Part shown: positions 53,012 through 64,000 of the stretch, piece by piece
Layout: each line of letters opens with the position of its first letter
Position numbering within the stretch: the stretch's first letter is position 1
DNA from: Physella acuta
Lineage: Eukaryota > Mollusca > Gastropoda > Physidae
Length of the DNA: 64,000 nucleotides
Direction of reading: 5' to 3'
Assembly (NCBI RefSeq): GCF_028476545.1
Contig: NW_026731827.1
Location: 1,227,501-1,291,500, forward strand
Made by a program: the position numbers and the translations under genes
The notes under the pieces: generated by a model
Told to the model about the DNA's origin: nothing
The model's database searches: none
What the model saw: the letters and a program-made list of their open reading frames with translations, nothing else

Positions 53012-53207
53012 GATGGTCTATGGGGCAAGTGAAGAGATAGAGTGGTCAGCACTATGCTATGCCGCCTTTTACTTTCTCTAACGTGAGTTAGGTACCCATT
53101 AGAGTTGGGTGGACCCATGGACGGTCTACTGACTTGAACCCAGATTCGAACTCGAGACTTACGGGTTAGCAGTCCAGCTCTCTACCGCTAGACCACTCCG
53201 TCTCTTA
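53012..53207 (-). mobile_element. SINE, best preserved tRNA-like head
   Basis: Minus strand: GACGGAGTGGTCTAGCGGTA, GAGAGCTGGACTGCTAACCC, CTCGAGTTCGAATCTGG; then TGGGTACCTAACTCACGTTA and GAAAGTAAAAGGCGGCAT. The anticodon-loop position reads CTGCTAA, as in tRNA-Ser(GCU). The acceptor stem is not formed. Confidence 0.85.
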
Positions 53208-53669
53208 GAAGGGGGCGGTGACTGTGGCAATTTTCTAAAACATTTCACAATATTTCAATTTAATTTTTGAACATTTCAAACAATTGAAACATAAGTTTAA
53301 AAACAATCAGATCCCAGCTCTGATAGGTCATTAACGAAATCATCGTAGGCCTACATCATATTTTTCTTTCATAGCCTAAGATGATGTAAATCGTCTTATT
53401 TTGCATTTTTTTTTATTGACAGAAATAATTTTTCCTAATTTGTTTAAAATATACTTTTTATTTTCCAATACTTTCCATGCTCCACCTTTAGGCCTAGTAA
53501 TAGTAATAATATAAGATCCTTATATTACATTATCAATTAATAATCTAGCACTGTACACATTACTTGTTAATAAGTTATTAATTTTGCCACATGTTATAAA
53601 ATATTAGATTAGGCGCATAGAAATTAAATTTACAATAATAGGCCTAATTACTGGTAATATTATGGGGTG

Positions 53670-53875
53670 GTTTTTTATGGTATAGCTTGTGCATCTCAGC
53701 AACTACTAACCAGTAAGTGTTGAGCTTGGTTCCCTCGCCTGAGTCCATATATAGAATTTCCCAAAGTCAAACCAGCTCTGATGGGTAGGCCTATCTGGTG
53801 CACTTTAAAGAAATTAATGTGCTGCCCCCACCATCCTTTGTATGGCAAGGTCATCTGTTCAATGCATTATTAGGT
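53670..53875 (+). mobile_element. Diverged SINE
   Basis: TGGTATAGCTTGTGCATCTC head, then CAGCTCTGATGGGTAGGCCT. Shares the layout of the other SINEs but is worn. Confidence 0.45.
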
Positions 53876-54332
53876 CTGCAAGGGGTAATATACTTTTAAA
53901 TTAGTATATTACTAAATGTGCACTTTGAATACTGCAACCTATAGGGCTACATTTCTATTTATTTACATCAGCCTTAAGTTTCACTTTTAATGTGAAAAAA
54001 CAATTGTTTATTAAAAACTTTAATTTCTCCTCACAATCAAGTTTTTATTTATTTGAATGACAACACACAAAATAAAAATAAAATAAACAAATGTCATTTT
54101 GAGACCATTCTTACTGGAGGCTATTGCCCCAGCTAGTAAGGATAAGTATGGGGTATCAATGTAACGACTTTGGCCTTTGGGATGGTGAGTTGGCATTCTC
54201 TTATAGACCACATCAACCATAGCTTCATATTAGGTTCAGTTATTGCAAAATCTATTACATTTTTATTTTTAAATAATAACCTTTGATACATTAATTTTCT
54301 ATTTCAGATTTCCTGAGGTATATTGACTTACA

Positions 54333-55817
54333 ATGGCAATATTAGGAGTCCAAGTTGTTTTCAGTTTAGTTATGTTTACATTTCTTCATAAGCTAGCACC
54401 ATATTATTCAATAGGTCGTTGGATTCTTTCAAAGCGACTTTATCGTTATTTACATCCAACAAATGAAGAGCTGAAGCAGCTAGCTGCTGGGAACACCACT
54501 GGAAAACCAGCAAATCTGTCTGGTAAAGCCAAGCGTAGAAAAAACACACAGGCCGCTAGTCCTGATGAAACATTCACTGTACCAAGAAATATTCCTCTTG
54601 AGCTTGACCAAGCTCAAGTTGAAGATATCGATCTTGTTACACTACAGTATTATTCTGAATACACTTGGCTGATGGACTTTTCACTCAGTGCTTTGGTCAT
54701 TTATGTTTTGACTGAAATATATTATGTCATCACTCCTCATCGTATTGAATTCAATTTGAGTGTGTTGTGGTGCCTTTTAGCTGTTGCATTTTGTGTAAAG
54801 ATCTTGGCAAGTCAGGCATGGCTTTACATGAGGACTGAAGAAGGAGGGGAGCGGGTGCTTTTGTTCACCTTCACTTTCTTCTTTCTAGTGTTTGCCATGG
54901 GAGTTCTTGTAGTTGGTGATAACATCATTGAATTTGGAATTGAAGAAGGCTACAAAAACTTTTCATTAAATGCTATAGAATTTCTAGAAAAACAAGGGAC
55001 ATCTTCTCATGGGCCTGTCTCTTTTCTTACCTTTAAAATTGTGCTAGCGGTGATGGGTATGTTAGTCGGAGCTTTGCTTACCTTTCCTGGCTTGCGAATG
55101 GCAAAACTACACCTTGACACACTTAAGTACACTCAAGGCAGAAAAATAATGCAGATGATTGTGCAACTTAATTATGTACTTCCGTTTGTTTTAATTTTGT
55201 TGTGGGTGAAACCAGTGGGGAGGGATCTCTTGTGTGGGAAAACAATGAGGTTTGGTAAATCTCTGTTTTATGAGAACCAGTTTGATGGATTCAGATTGCA
55301 TATTCTAATTATCATGTGCGGCCTCCGCTTGATGCTAATGCCAGTATTTCTCCAGACTCACCTCAATCTCGCCCATGAGAAAGTAGAGAATATTAAAAAG
55401 GAAACAGGAAGGATATCAAACACTGAATTACAAAAAACTGTAGCTCGAGTCTTTTATTATCTTTGTGTTGTAGCCATACAATACGCTGCCCCCATTCTTT
55501 TGATTCTGTTCACAACATTCCTTCTTAAAACACTTGGTGGATTTTCGTGGTCTAGTCTGTTTGGAGAAACAGCTGAGGAATTCTTTAATGGTGGCACAAA
55601 GCCGGTCACAAAGTATCCCAGTATCAATATTGATAGCAGCGCCGTGAACTCAATAATGGACTCAGCGGCTCACTTAACTGGAGCTCTTGGAGACATTAAA
55701 GGCATCTTCAGTTCAGTCTGGTACAGGGGTGTAATTACCTACTTTCTCTGGTGGGTTGTTACTGCCTGGTTCTCCAGTACATCTTTAGGAGTGATGTATT
55801 ATTCACAGTCTTCTTAA
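54333..55817 (+). CDS. TMEM161B: Transmembrane protein 161B (intronless coding region)
   Basis: One open frame of 494 codons, close to human TMEM161B (about 487). Starts MAILGVQVVFSLVMFTFLHK with an N-terminal hydrophobic segment. Family blocks: PYYSIGRWILSKRLYRYLHP, VLWCLLAVAFCVKIL, LTFPGLRMAKLHLDTL, LRLMLMPVFLQTHLNLA, ISNTELQKTVARVFYYLC and a final FLWWVVTAWFSSTSLG. Eight or more membrane spans are likely. Its molecular role is poorly known; vertebrate work links it to cardiac rhythm and brain cortex folding. The B form is favoured by overall match, but a pre-duplication TMEM161 is equally likely in an invertebrate. Unusual here because every neighbouring gene has many introns. Confidence 0.95.
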   Translation: MAILGVQVVFSLVMFTFLHKLAPYYSIGRWILSKRLYRYLHPTNEELKQLAAGNTTGKPANLSGKAKRRKNTQAASPDETFTVPRNIPLELDQAQVEDIDLVTLQYYSEYTWLMDFSLSALVIYVLTEIYYVITPHRIEFNLSVLWCLLAVAFCVKILASQAWLYMRTEEGGERVLLFTFTFFFLVFAMGVLVVGDNIIEFGIEEGYKNFSLNAIEFLEKQGTSSHGPVSFLTFKIVLAVMGMLVGALLTFPGLRMAKLHLDTLKYTQGRKIMQMIVQLNYVLPFVLILLWVKPVGRDLLCGKTMRFGKSLFYENQFDGFRLHILIIMCGLRLMLMPVFLQTHLNLAHEKVENIKKETGRISNTELQKTVARVFYYLCVVAIQYAAPILLILFTTFLLKTLGGFSWSSLFGETAEEFFNGGTKPVTKYPSINIDSSAVNSIMDSAAHLTGALGDIKGIFSSVWYRGVITYFLWWVVTAWFSSTSLGVMYYSQSS

Positions 55818-56160
55818 GATGTTCAACATTAATCATTGATAATGATCCTGCAGTAGGAGATAATCTCACAACTAACCTAGAAGATAATCCATAAAGAAAT
55901 TGCTGTGTCATGCATGTTGGGTAATAATACATTTGTACTTTCATTTTTAATTAAAAGGAGTTCACCTGCATTGCCAGGTTTTTCTGCTTCAAATTGTGTG
56001 AAAAGAGTTCATTTACAAACTTGTGTATGGTTCAGTCCACGTGAAACATCTGCATATTTGATATGATAGCCTGTGTATAAGAATTATTAGAAGTTCATTG
56101 TTTAATGACTTTTATATCTGATAACGATTAATAAAGATATTTGTAATCTTTCCTCTCAAC
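55818..56160 (+). terminator. TMEM161B 3' UTR with polyadenylation signal
   Basis: AATAAA at 56130-56135, about 310 nt after the stop. Confidence 0.5.
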
Positions 56161-56484
56161 ATCATCGGAACTATGACCTTCAACATGATGTTTGATCAGA
56201 GGGATTTCTTTCAATGTGTAGTTTAAGATAGAGAAAAAAAATTCTTGTACTCAGAAACAGAATGAATGCTAGAGTTAATGTACTTTTAACTTTAACTTAA
56301 GGTGTAAAATGAGTGTTAACTGTAATTAACTATGAAACTGTCTTGTTTTTTATCTCAATATTTTGAATCTCAGATGGTCCATTGAGTTAAGTATAAACAA
56401 GTTAATTAAAATGAATTTATAAGCATTTATTAAATTGTTGAACTTTACTTCAAACAAGATTTTAGCCCTTCCCCTTTGACCTAT

Positions 56485-56665
56485 CATGTGACAGCGTGGT
56501 TGGGTGGTGGAGCACACAACTACTAGCCTGGATGTCACCTCTGAGGTCACACAGCTGTGATAGGTACCTTACAAGCATAAGGGAAAGTAAAGGTCGCTGG
56601 ACATCAAACTGGCCACATCATCCCATCTATTTATATGCAAGAGGGCACCTTTATTTCTTATCACA
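56485..56665 (+). mobile_element. SINE downstream of TMEM161B
   Basis: GCGTGGTTGGGTGGTGGAGC head, GGTACCTTACAAGCATAAGG and GAAAGTAAAGGTCGCTGGAC. Matches the intronic copy at 40165. Confidence 0.78.
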
Positions 56666-57218
56666 TTGGTGATACTGCTAACACTACTGGTTATTTAATG
56701 CTATTTTAAGTGTGAACTTTCTTTTAATATGTAAGCAGATTTTTTAGATATATCACATAGATATTTAAGTGGTTACATATTGTATGATTGTAATGTTATT
56801 TTATTTTTAACATTTTGGCATTTAATTGATCCTGCATTTATTATTCAATGTAACAATTTTAAAAATTGTGCATATAATGTACTAACGAGTATTCCATCCA
56901 CACCATAAATGCTGCTTACTCCTGTCATCCCATTGTGTTTTCAAAATTTGTTTGATTTTTTTTTTATACAATTAAAATTGAATCTGTTATTCTTGTTGTT
57001 TTCCTATTTATTATTTATGATTTCATGACTCAACTTAATCCTGTGAGCAAGGGGCTACAACTACATCTCTCCAGCGAATGCTGTTTTCAGTTGAACTTGA
57101 ACCGAAATTAAGCCCTGCCGTCCTTCGCTTTTATGATAATCAAATGAACATTTTTTAAACAAAATTTTCACACAGTACTTTATAAACTTTATTTCTTCTG
57201 CATACCAATTACAGACAC

Positions 57219-57970
57219 AGACATGCCTACCCCTGTCAGCCAAAAGTAGGAACAGTCATGCCTAAAAGGAGGAATTTGAAGCCAAAAAGAGGAACATACG
57301 CGCAGACGCAACTTTACTAAGTCAAAAATAAAAATTATTAATTAAAAATTACTCTAATGACATTAGTAGGCTTCTCTTCCTATATAAATAGTCTCTAGGA
57401 TACATTTAAATACTGCTTAATGTCAGCTTACATTTAAAAAAAAAAAAAATTAACCAGTAACCTGAGACCACCCCCCCGAAAAAAAATCATAGCTTTGACT
57501 TAACAATATTGATTTGATTATTTATGTCTTGCTATGTTCTAGGCTATATGAATAACAAATGCTGAAGGTTTCATCATATGTAATATATAACATAAGTTAT
57601 GAGCAAAGATCCTTGATCTACCTAGTAAAACTCCTAGTTACTAGTTAAGTTAAACTTACAAGTACAAGATAGATCAGTATTCACTATTTCAGTATCTACT
57701 AGTAGATCTAGTTACAATTCTAGATCTAGTAGTAGATATACTACTAACTAGATCTAGAATTAGATGATACTTGTAAATATTGTAAGTAAACTAGGAAACG
57801 GAAACGAGTGCCAAAGGGAGATAATCGCTTTTTCCTGCCTTTTTTCAATTTACTTTATTACCTCTCTTTATTAATTTTTTTTTCAAAAAAATCGGAACCA
57901 ACTGAGTCAAATTCGGAATGACGGAACAAATTAATTTTTTAGGTGAAAAAGCGGGACGGTAGGCATGTCT
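57219..57970. mobile_element. Non-autonomous DNA element with 13-bp TIRs (752 bp)
   Basis: AGACATGCCTACC at the left and its complement GGTAGGCATGTCT at the right, flanked by ACAGACAC (57211-57218) and GCAGACAC (57971-57978), an 8-bp repeat with one mismatch. The 8-bp repeat suggests a hAT-type element. Interior is AT-rich, with a dense AGATCTAG cluster at 57690-57770. Confidence 0.7.
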
Positions 57971-57978
57971 GCAGACAC

Positions 57979-60666
57979 CATACCCTCTACACATTTGGTC
58001 ACAAACTATTATTCCTAGGTGTTTCCTCTTTAGGGGATCCTTGCTATTAGGCCAAACAAAGTCTTGTATTCATTTTTAATAATAATCAACAAAGAAAACA
58101 AGTTTAAAACCAGAGTTTAATTTTGTTAGAAATTTGTATATTTTAAGAACATGTTAAATAGTTTGCATCAATAAACACCATTAAAGAAATTGCTCTGTCA
58201 GCAGCCTGACTGTTATAAAATGTATGCACTGTCAATCTTCACACACAGACATACAAAACAATTCAACATATAAATTTAATTTGAAATAAAAAACAAATCT
58301 CAGCTGCAAGTATCACAGTGATAGCATTCAACTTCTGAAACACTGAGATAACAAGGGCATTCTTTTAATACTTTCTTCATGTAAAGACAGCATACAAATG
58401 GCTTTCTGTAACATTTCACATATTGGAACTCTAGCTTCTTAGTAAAGTACTGTAAGGAGATTCTGATAGTAATTATGCATTAAAACAAGTCCCTGACAAT
58501 ATTTATGGTTTTTTTGAAGAGAAAATAATTTTTCTTTATGCAATTTCAATGAGACAATTCACCTTTGTATGTGCAGCTCTTGTTAGTCATTATGTAGCAA
58601 TCACTTGTTTGCTTTGAATCATTCAAGGCTTAAACTAAAATGCATTATCAAGTCTAAGTAACTTAGTCCAGTTTAAAACTGATTAACAAAATAATTTAAA
58701 AAGTTTTTGTCAGCTACAATGATATCTGTTATACACATTTACAATATTTAAAAAGTTTTTGTCAGCTAAAATATCTGTGTTGTACAAATTTAAAATATTC
58801 AGTTTCTTTACCAGTTTGACTAGCACTCTTATGCAGTAACAAAAAACAGAGACAGTTGCTATGTTTAAGTTTATAATAGTGAATTAGTGTTATTATGCTA
58901 TATGACAATCTATTTTACCATGTGTGGAGGTTTTCATTCAGTTTCTAATTCCAGTTGCAACATAAATTCTAGAAAAAAGCCAAAATAGGCTATGGGGAAA
59001 GACTTGGATTAAAGCAGGAAATGATGTTAACTTGTTCTGAAATATACTGTGTGAGTTTAACAATGTTCACTGTTTAAAAACAATCTTTACAAACCATACA
59101 GTTCCGTCTAGATGATTATTCAAAAATGGAAATGAAGCTGAATGAGAATCATCATTAAAACTTGTGTATAATGCTCATCTCATTTGCAACTGTAGTTAGA
59201 TTAAGATTACATCAACAATAAGAACAACACAATTACTTTAAATCAGAACAATGATACGAAAAGTCTTCGCCAGCGAAGATGCCAATTTGTAATCAATCAC
59301 AGTTGTAATTCTTTTTAAAATCTGGATAATTAGGAATAACTTGCAACACTACTACTACTATTATAAAAAATAAATATTTTTATGAATGTATATCCAGAAG
59401 TAAGAAAAAAAAATGACCAGTTAAGGAAGTCCTTAATATATTAACTACTATTACTACTGTTAGTTTTCTAAATATGCTAAGTTCATCTAAAATACAATAC
59501 TACCTTATTGTTTTTAAATAAAAGAATACTAACATAATAATTTCCCTTATTATTTAAAAAAAATAAATCACATAGGCCTAAAGATAAAAGTTTAAAACTA
59601 TATTTAAAAAATTAGAAGTGATCTTAATTTTCATTTTACTATCTGATTAGAAAATGATTAGGACTTAAATTAGTTCTTAAATTTTAAAGATCTTTTTTCT
59701 ACTCATTACAATGTACAATGATTAACTGATTACTTTTGCCAGTTGTTCTGTTTACATCAAACACTGCATTCACTTGAATTGACTAAATATGTCATTTTGG
59801 ATTTCATACAAGTGTACAGCATCTCAGGATTCTCAATGTGATGAAATAAAGTCTTGATTATTTTAAATATTTACATTACATTAACAATTTTTTAACACAG
59901 CATGATAAAATTTTAAAACAAAAAGCAGTATAAAAGATGAATTTAAGTTTTATGTAAACGAAGCTTTTGTTTACATATTCTTAGTAAATCATCCAGCTTT
60001 CATTGTTGATAAAAAAAACAACTACAACACAACACTTGCTTGATTCTACTCTGACTATACTTCAAAACACAAAAAAAAAACAGACTGCCTAAATGTTACC
60101 TCAAGTGAAAACAAATATCTAAAAATATAAATGAATAAAATTATTTTGTTTTATTGCTTTGTAAGAATGAATCACAAGGATATGTGTCAAATACTGGATC
60201 AAGAAAGACCAGCTCTCTTTTAGTTTAAGGATAGGGACAATTATTCAAAGCCTTGATGACCATATGCAATATCATTTAGCTAAATACTGGAGAACTTTAA
60301 AATCAGAATAGTAAAACAATACATTTTTAACATGCAGGTATCTTACTAAATGAAACAAAAGGAAACAAAATAATCTTTACAACTAATTTTAAAAACCAAA
60401 CTAGTTTTCTTTCAAAAAATTTTTTCTAAAGTAATAAAAGTATTTTTGTCTAAAATGTTTACATGAACATTTAAGGTTCAGCTAGTCTTAATATCCCAGT
60501 GTTATTTATCTGAATGAAATAAATTCATAAATACTAATAGTATTACATTTTTAAAGCACTATTATGCATATTACTGCATAAAAACTCAGGATTTTTATAA
60601 ACTTAGTGTGGTTTAAACTTTTTAAGCACCATCATGAAACTTAATGAGTTAATTTTCCTTACAGTG
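57979..60666 (-). other. MAP3K4 3' UTR and downstream sequence
   Basis: AT-rich and non-coding up to the MAP3K4 stop codon. Several AATAAA-like sites on the minus strand make the 3' end uncertain. A ~40-bp direct repeat (AATTTAAAAAGTTTTTGTCAGCTA type) lies at about 58693-58768. Confidence 0.4.
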
Positions 60667-63600
60667 TCAGGAATCATCATCGGATTCATTTTCCTCAACA
60701 TCATCGTAACACTGGGAAAGAAATGTTAAGATTTTATTACAAATGCCATTGTGCAAAGCCACAAATAATAATAAATTACCAATACACTTCATACAAATAC
60801 TTGCAATATTTAACCTTTACTGACCTGAATGTGTTTACTTTATAAAAGTTTCATTTTATAGTCTATATGCAAAAAAGGTTGTATGAAAGGTTTATTTGAC
60901 TGTAAAACATGTGATCTCGCAGTTGAGCCTCTGGCTGTAGAAAGATCCTCCTTACCTTTACAAACATGTGATCTAGCAGTTGAGCCTCTGGCTGTAGAAA
61001 GATCCTCCTTACCTTTACAAACATGTGATCTAGCAGTTGAGCCTCTGGCTGTAGAAAGATCCTCCTTACCTTTACAAACATGTGATCTAGCAGTTGAGCC
61101 TCTGGCTGTAGAAAGACCCTCCTTACCTTTACAAACATGTGGTCTAGCAGTTGAGCCGCTGTTGAGCGTTTAGACGGCTCATGAACCAAGCAACAGCTGA
61201 GAAAATTTTTTCCCTCTTTACTCAGGCACTCTGGGATTGGTGGCGTGTGACCTGTCCCCACCTTGAACATCACCTGCAGGTTGTGCTCCAATTCATGCCA
61301 TGGGCGCTACAGGAAGAAAACATATTCATACAGGTCTCTCACTAATTTATACTTACAAATACAATCAATACTATTTGGTAAAATGTAAAACTTAAACATT
61401 GTCAAGTTACTGACTGTTTACAAGAATATTAAAAATGACCTTCACCTTCCCAGTAGCCATTTCAATGACAACACAGCCCAGAGACCAGATATCAGCAGCT
61501 CTTCCATAACCTTCTTGGATGTTTTGTGTGATCACTTCTGGTGCCATATATGCTGCAAAATTTATTTTTTCATTATCAACTAGCTAGTGATACATTTTTT
61601 TTTTGTTTTTTTTTGTTGATGTTAAAATAAAAACATTTGAAATTAACTTATTAGAAACTCTTTTTTTGTTGCTCTTTTTGGGTCAAATTTATCCTGTTAT
61701 ATTTTCTAATATTGTTTTATATTACAATTTCTTTTTTAAATTAAATATTCTGAAAAAAAAAATCTAAATCAGAATGAATTTTTATTTGAAAAATTCCATA
61801 GAATGTACCTGTTGTGCCAACTAAGTTTATATTTTCTCCTGGCATAGTCTGCTGACTCTTTAGCTTGACAGAACAACCAAAGTCTCCAAGTTTGACGTGA
61901 CCTTGTGAAGTCAGGAATATGTTGGCTCCTAATGAACAAGCATAAATAAATCCCTTAATAAACACATTATTTTTTTATATAAACATAATTCAATTTTGCA
62001 CTCGTAGCAAATACTTATACATACATTAGGTTAGAAGATATGAACACCTAAAATTATTTCAAGAACAAATAAAATATATGTAAAGATGGAAGTAATTGCA
62101 TTGCATACAAAATGAAACAACTTTCTTGTTTACATCAAGCTATAGGAAAAACCACGCAAGATATGCCAAGATATACAAAAGTGCAACTGGGGATAAGTCT
62201 GACACGTCTTGCCCAAACCAGCAAATTAAATGAATAGGCTGAAGCAAACATGGAAAAGATCAGATCAAAGCAAAAGTAGCCAGAATGTCAAGGTCATAGT
62301 TTAGAGGAATCACCCAAAATGAAGAATGTGGCTGCATACCTAATCTCCACAGAAATAACGATGAAGGTGAGTTTTGTAGCATTTGGAAAAAACCATGGCA
62401 AATAATATTTCCATTTCAATCTTCATTATAAGAAATCAAAATGCTTTATCTTTTGATATTTACAAAGGGTGTGTCTAACCCAAAAATGAACATATCAAGG
62501 CTTTTCAAGAATCTACATTCAGTATATAACCTTATCTGAGACCTACCCCCTAGTTGAACACCTACCTTTGATGTCTCTGTGGACAATATTATTTTCATGT
62601 AGGTGGGCGATGGCATGAACAATCTCATTGGTGTATCGTCTAATCATGTATTCTGGGAGGCCAATTCTAGCAACTTCTTCTATAGAGCCACTGTCGCAAT
62701 ATTCCATGAACATCAACATCTCATCCTGAAAACAAAGACAGGCTTTTGAATCGTATAGTTAAAATATAATATGCATAGATCATTAAAAGCCTATAGAAAA
62801 AAAAAATTGTGGTAATCTGTTCTGATGGTAACAACATATGAAGGGACTGTGAATAAAGTACAATGATCAAGGGCCTTTACATAGGTAAAATACCTATAAG
62901 TGACTCTTAAGGTTAACCTTCTGATTCTGGATGGGAGATATTCTCAGACAACATTATTTACAAATTTTCTGAAACAATAACTCACTTTATGGACTTCCAC
63001 ACCATAATACTTGACTAAATTTCTGTGATTAATGCCTTCAAAATTTTTAATTTCATCACAGATTTCTTTCAAGGACTGCTGATCATTTGGCTGGAACTTC
63101 ATCTAAAAAAATATAAACAGTTTCTCAAATTTAATGTTTTTACACATTTCTGATACAAAAATTAAGATAATGATATTCATGTTAAAACATCAATTTTTAA
63201 AACTTTATCTCATAAGTGTTGTAAAATAATTGGCTAATAATCAGGTGGAGTACTAACTAGTATGATGAATGAAAAAAAATATATCACTGTATCTTCTAAA
63301 TAAAGAACAGTGGTTACCTCTTTCATTGCCATCAGTTCACCAGTATTAATATTGACTGCAGTATAGACTTTTCCAAACTGACCTTCACCTTGAAAAAAAA
63401 AGTTACATTTAATAACATTTTGACATGGATTACCTTTTACGGAATCAAATTTCCCCATCAATTAAAAAAATTTAATTAAGAATGTATTGCTGACCTATTT
63501 TGATTCCTCGCTGCCACCTGAAGTTGACACGACGAACATTCATGCGGTAGTCTGGCTCTTGTACCCTGGTGGTCACATGACCTATGATCCTTTTTTCTAT

Positions 63601-63689
63601 CAGCTTCTGCTCCCTGTCAACCTCAAGCTTTTCTATCTGCTCGTGTAAACGCTGGGCTCGCGATTTTACTTTCTCGGCTTCATTCAGAC
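60667..63689 (-). CDS. MAP3K4: MAP3K4-type (MEKK4) kinase domain, last eight exons; 5' part outside window
   Basis: MAP kinase kinase kinase acting upstream of p38 and JNK. Exons: 63495-63689, 63318-63388, 62986-63102, 62566-62725, 61809-61928, 61446-61552, 61127-61306 and 60667-60711, all phase-consistent. The first encodes a coiled segment ([20 protein letters not shown]) and [10 protein letters not shown]. The kinase domain follows: [12 protein letters not shown] (Gly loop), MAMKE (Lys), HRDIKG (catalytic loop), [10 protein letters not shown] (DFG), [44 protein letters not shown]. It ends in [14 protein letters not shown]. The [12 protein letters not shown] segment is specific to MEKK4. 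Three further donors lie beyond the penultimate exon's first donor. Confidence 0.93.
60907..61160 (-). repeat. 57-bp tandem array copying the MAP3K4 exon-intron border
   Basis: Four full 57-bp units plus a partial fifth (unit starts on + at 60907, 60964, 61021, 61078, 61135). Each full unit, read on the minus strand, contains exon end CAACTGCTAGATCACATG, TTTGTAAAG|GTAAGGAGG and CTTTCTACAG. Donors (G of GT) fall at 61126, 61069, 61012 and 60955. The frame is open throughout, repeating [19 protein letters not shown] (19 residues). Confidence 0.95.
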
Positions 63690-64000
63690 CTAAAGCATAA
63701 TAGACTACTTATTATACATCTTTTAGTTACGCAACACATTTTAAAAATCGACATTGAAAGTTACATTAAGATTAAATCAAGCCCATTCTATTTTTTAAAT
63801 TGTTTGGAACAAGTGGTATAAAAATCTGATAACATTTTTTTCTGTTAAAATATGAATTTTAACTTTCTCATTGTTCAGACCCAATAAAAAAATATCCCTT
63901 GATTTTATTTTAAATTACAATTAGTATTTTATTGATATACTTTTATCTGATGGCAACATAAATTTCAGACTAATTTTTAACTGCTAGAAAAAACAAACCT

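Larger units (their letters stand above)
50876..54332. other. Intergenic/5' region before TMEM161B
   Basis: AT-rich. Holds AGATCTAG clusters (51820-51970, 52520-52560), a direct duplication of ~90 bp at 52021-52110 and 52417-52506, and the SINEs at 53012 and 53670. A TTTCTATTTCAG acceptor at 54297-54308 precedes the TMEM161B start by 24 nt, so a non-coding exon lies somewhere upstream; I could not place it. Confidence 0.5.

Noticed and set aside
53130-53207. Possible tRNA-Ser gene
   Set aside because: A- and B-box-like text and a CTGCTAA loop are present, but there is no acceptor stem and the SINE body follows directly.
61106-61127. 21-nt introns inside the MAP3K4 array
   Set aside because: GTAAGG...CTACAG occurs in each unit, but 21 nt is shorter than introns that animals splice; alternative donors are a better reading.
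60883-61173. Forward frame with [19 protein letters not shown] repeats
   Set aside because: Antisense shadow of the MAP3K4 57-bp array; any 57-bp repeat without a stop stays open.

Overview
The window is nuclear DNA from an animal with an AT-rich, intron-rich genome. The gene models are typically metazoan. Interspersed repeats, long C/G homopolymers and recurrent AGATCTAG motifs together suggest a mollusc, most likely a heterobranch (pulmonate-type) gastropod. That placement is inference from general appearance and has not been tested by comparison.

Six protein genes are recognised and one is not. From left to right: (1) the last two coding exons of an NADP-dependent malic enzyme (+, 116-791); (2) an unrecognised acidic protein with one C-terminal membrane segment (-, 3232-7240); (3) a repeat-rich intergenic stretch, 7.4-18.3 kb; (4) a complete 35-exon BRWD/PHIP-type gene (-, 21119-36167, 2006 codons by my splice model), with WD40 repeats, a tudor-like linker, two bromodomains and an acidic AT-hook tail, and probably a 2.8 kb 3' UTR holding two minisatellites; (5) a 2 kb element with ~330 bp terminal inverted repeats in the interval shared with the next gene; (6) DHDDS, the cis-prenyltransferase catalytic subunit (+, 39846-42561, 7 exons); (7) UBE2J1, an ER tail-anchored ubiquitin-conjugating enzyme (-, 43748-47913, 7 exons); (8) a second repeat-rich stretch, 48-54 kb; (9) TMEM161B with an uninterrupted reading frame (+, 54333-55817); (10) the last eight exons seen of a MAP3K4-type kinase (-, 60667-63689), which continues past the right edge.

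Most exon borders were set by hand from GT/AG sites. The reading phase is continuous through all the exons of BRWD (6021 nt), DHDDS (1068 nt), UBE2J1 (1980 nt) and the MAP3K4 segment. The genes do not form an operon. They span metabolism (malic enzyme), chromatin reading (BRWD), dolichol synthesis and ER quality control (DHDDS, UBE2J1) and stress-kinase signalling (MAP3K4). Malic enzyme, PHIP, UBE2J1 and MAP3K4 relatives all lie on human 6q, which hints at retained ancestral linkage.

The most unusual features are a 57-bp tandem array that copies the exon-intron border of the penultimate MAP3K4 exon, giving four in-frame splice donors; a family of short transposons with 3-bp target duplications whose ends carry the CRE palindrome TGACGTCA; the 2 kb long-TIR element whose arm contains what looks like a captured coding fragment; and tRNA-headed SINEs that share one body but differ in their heads.
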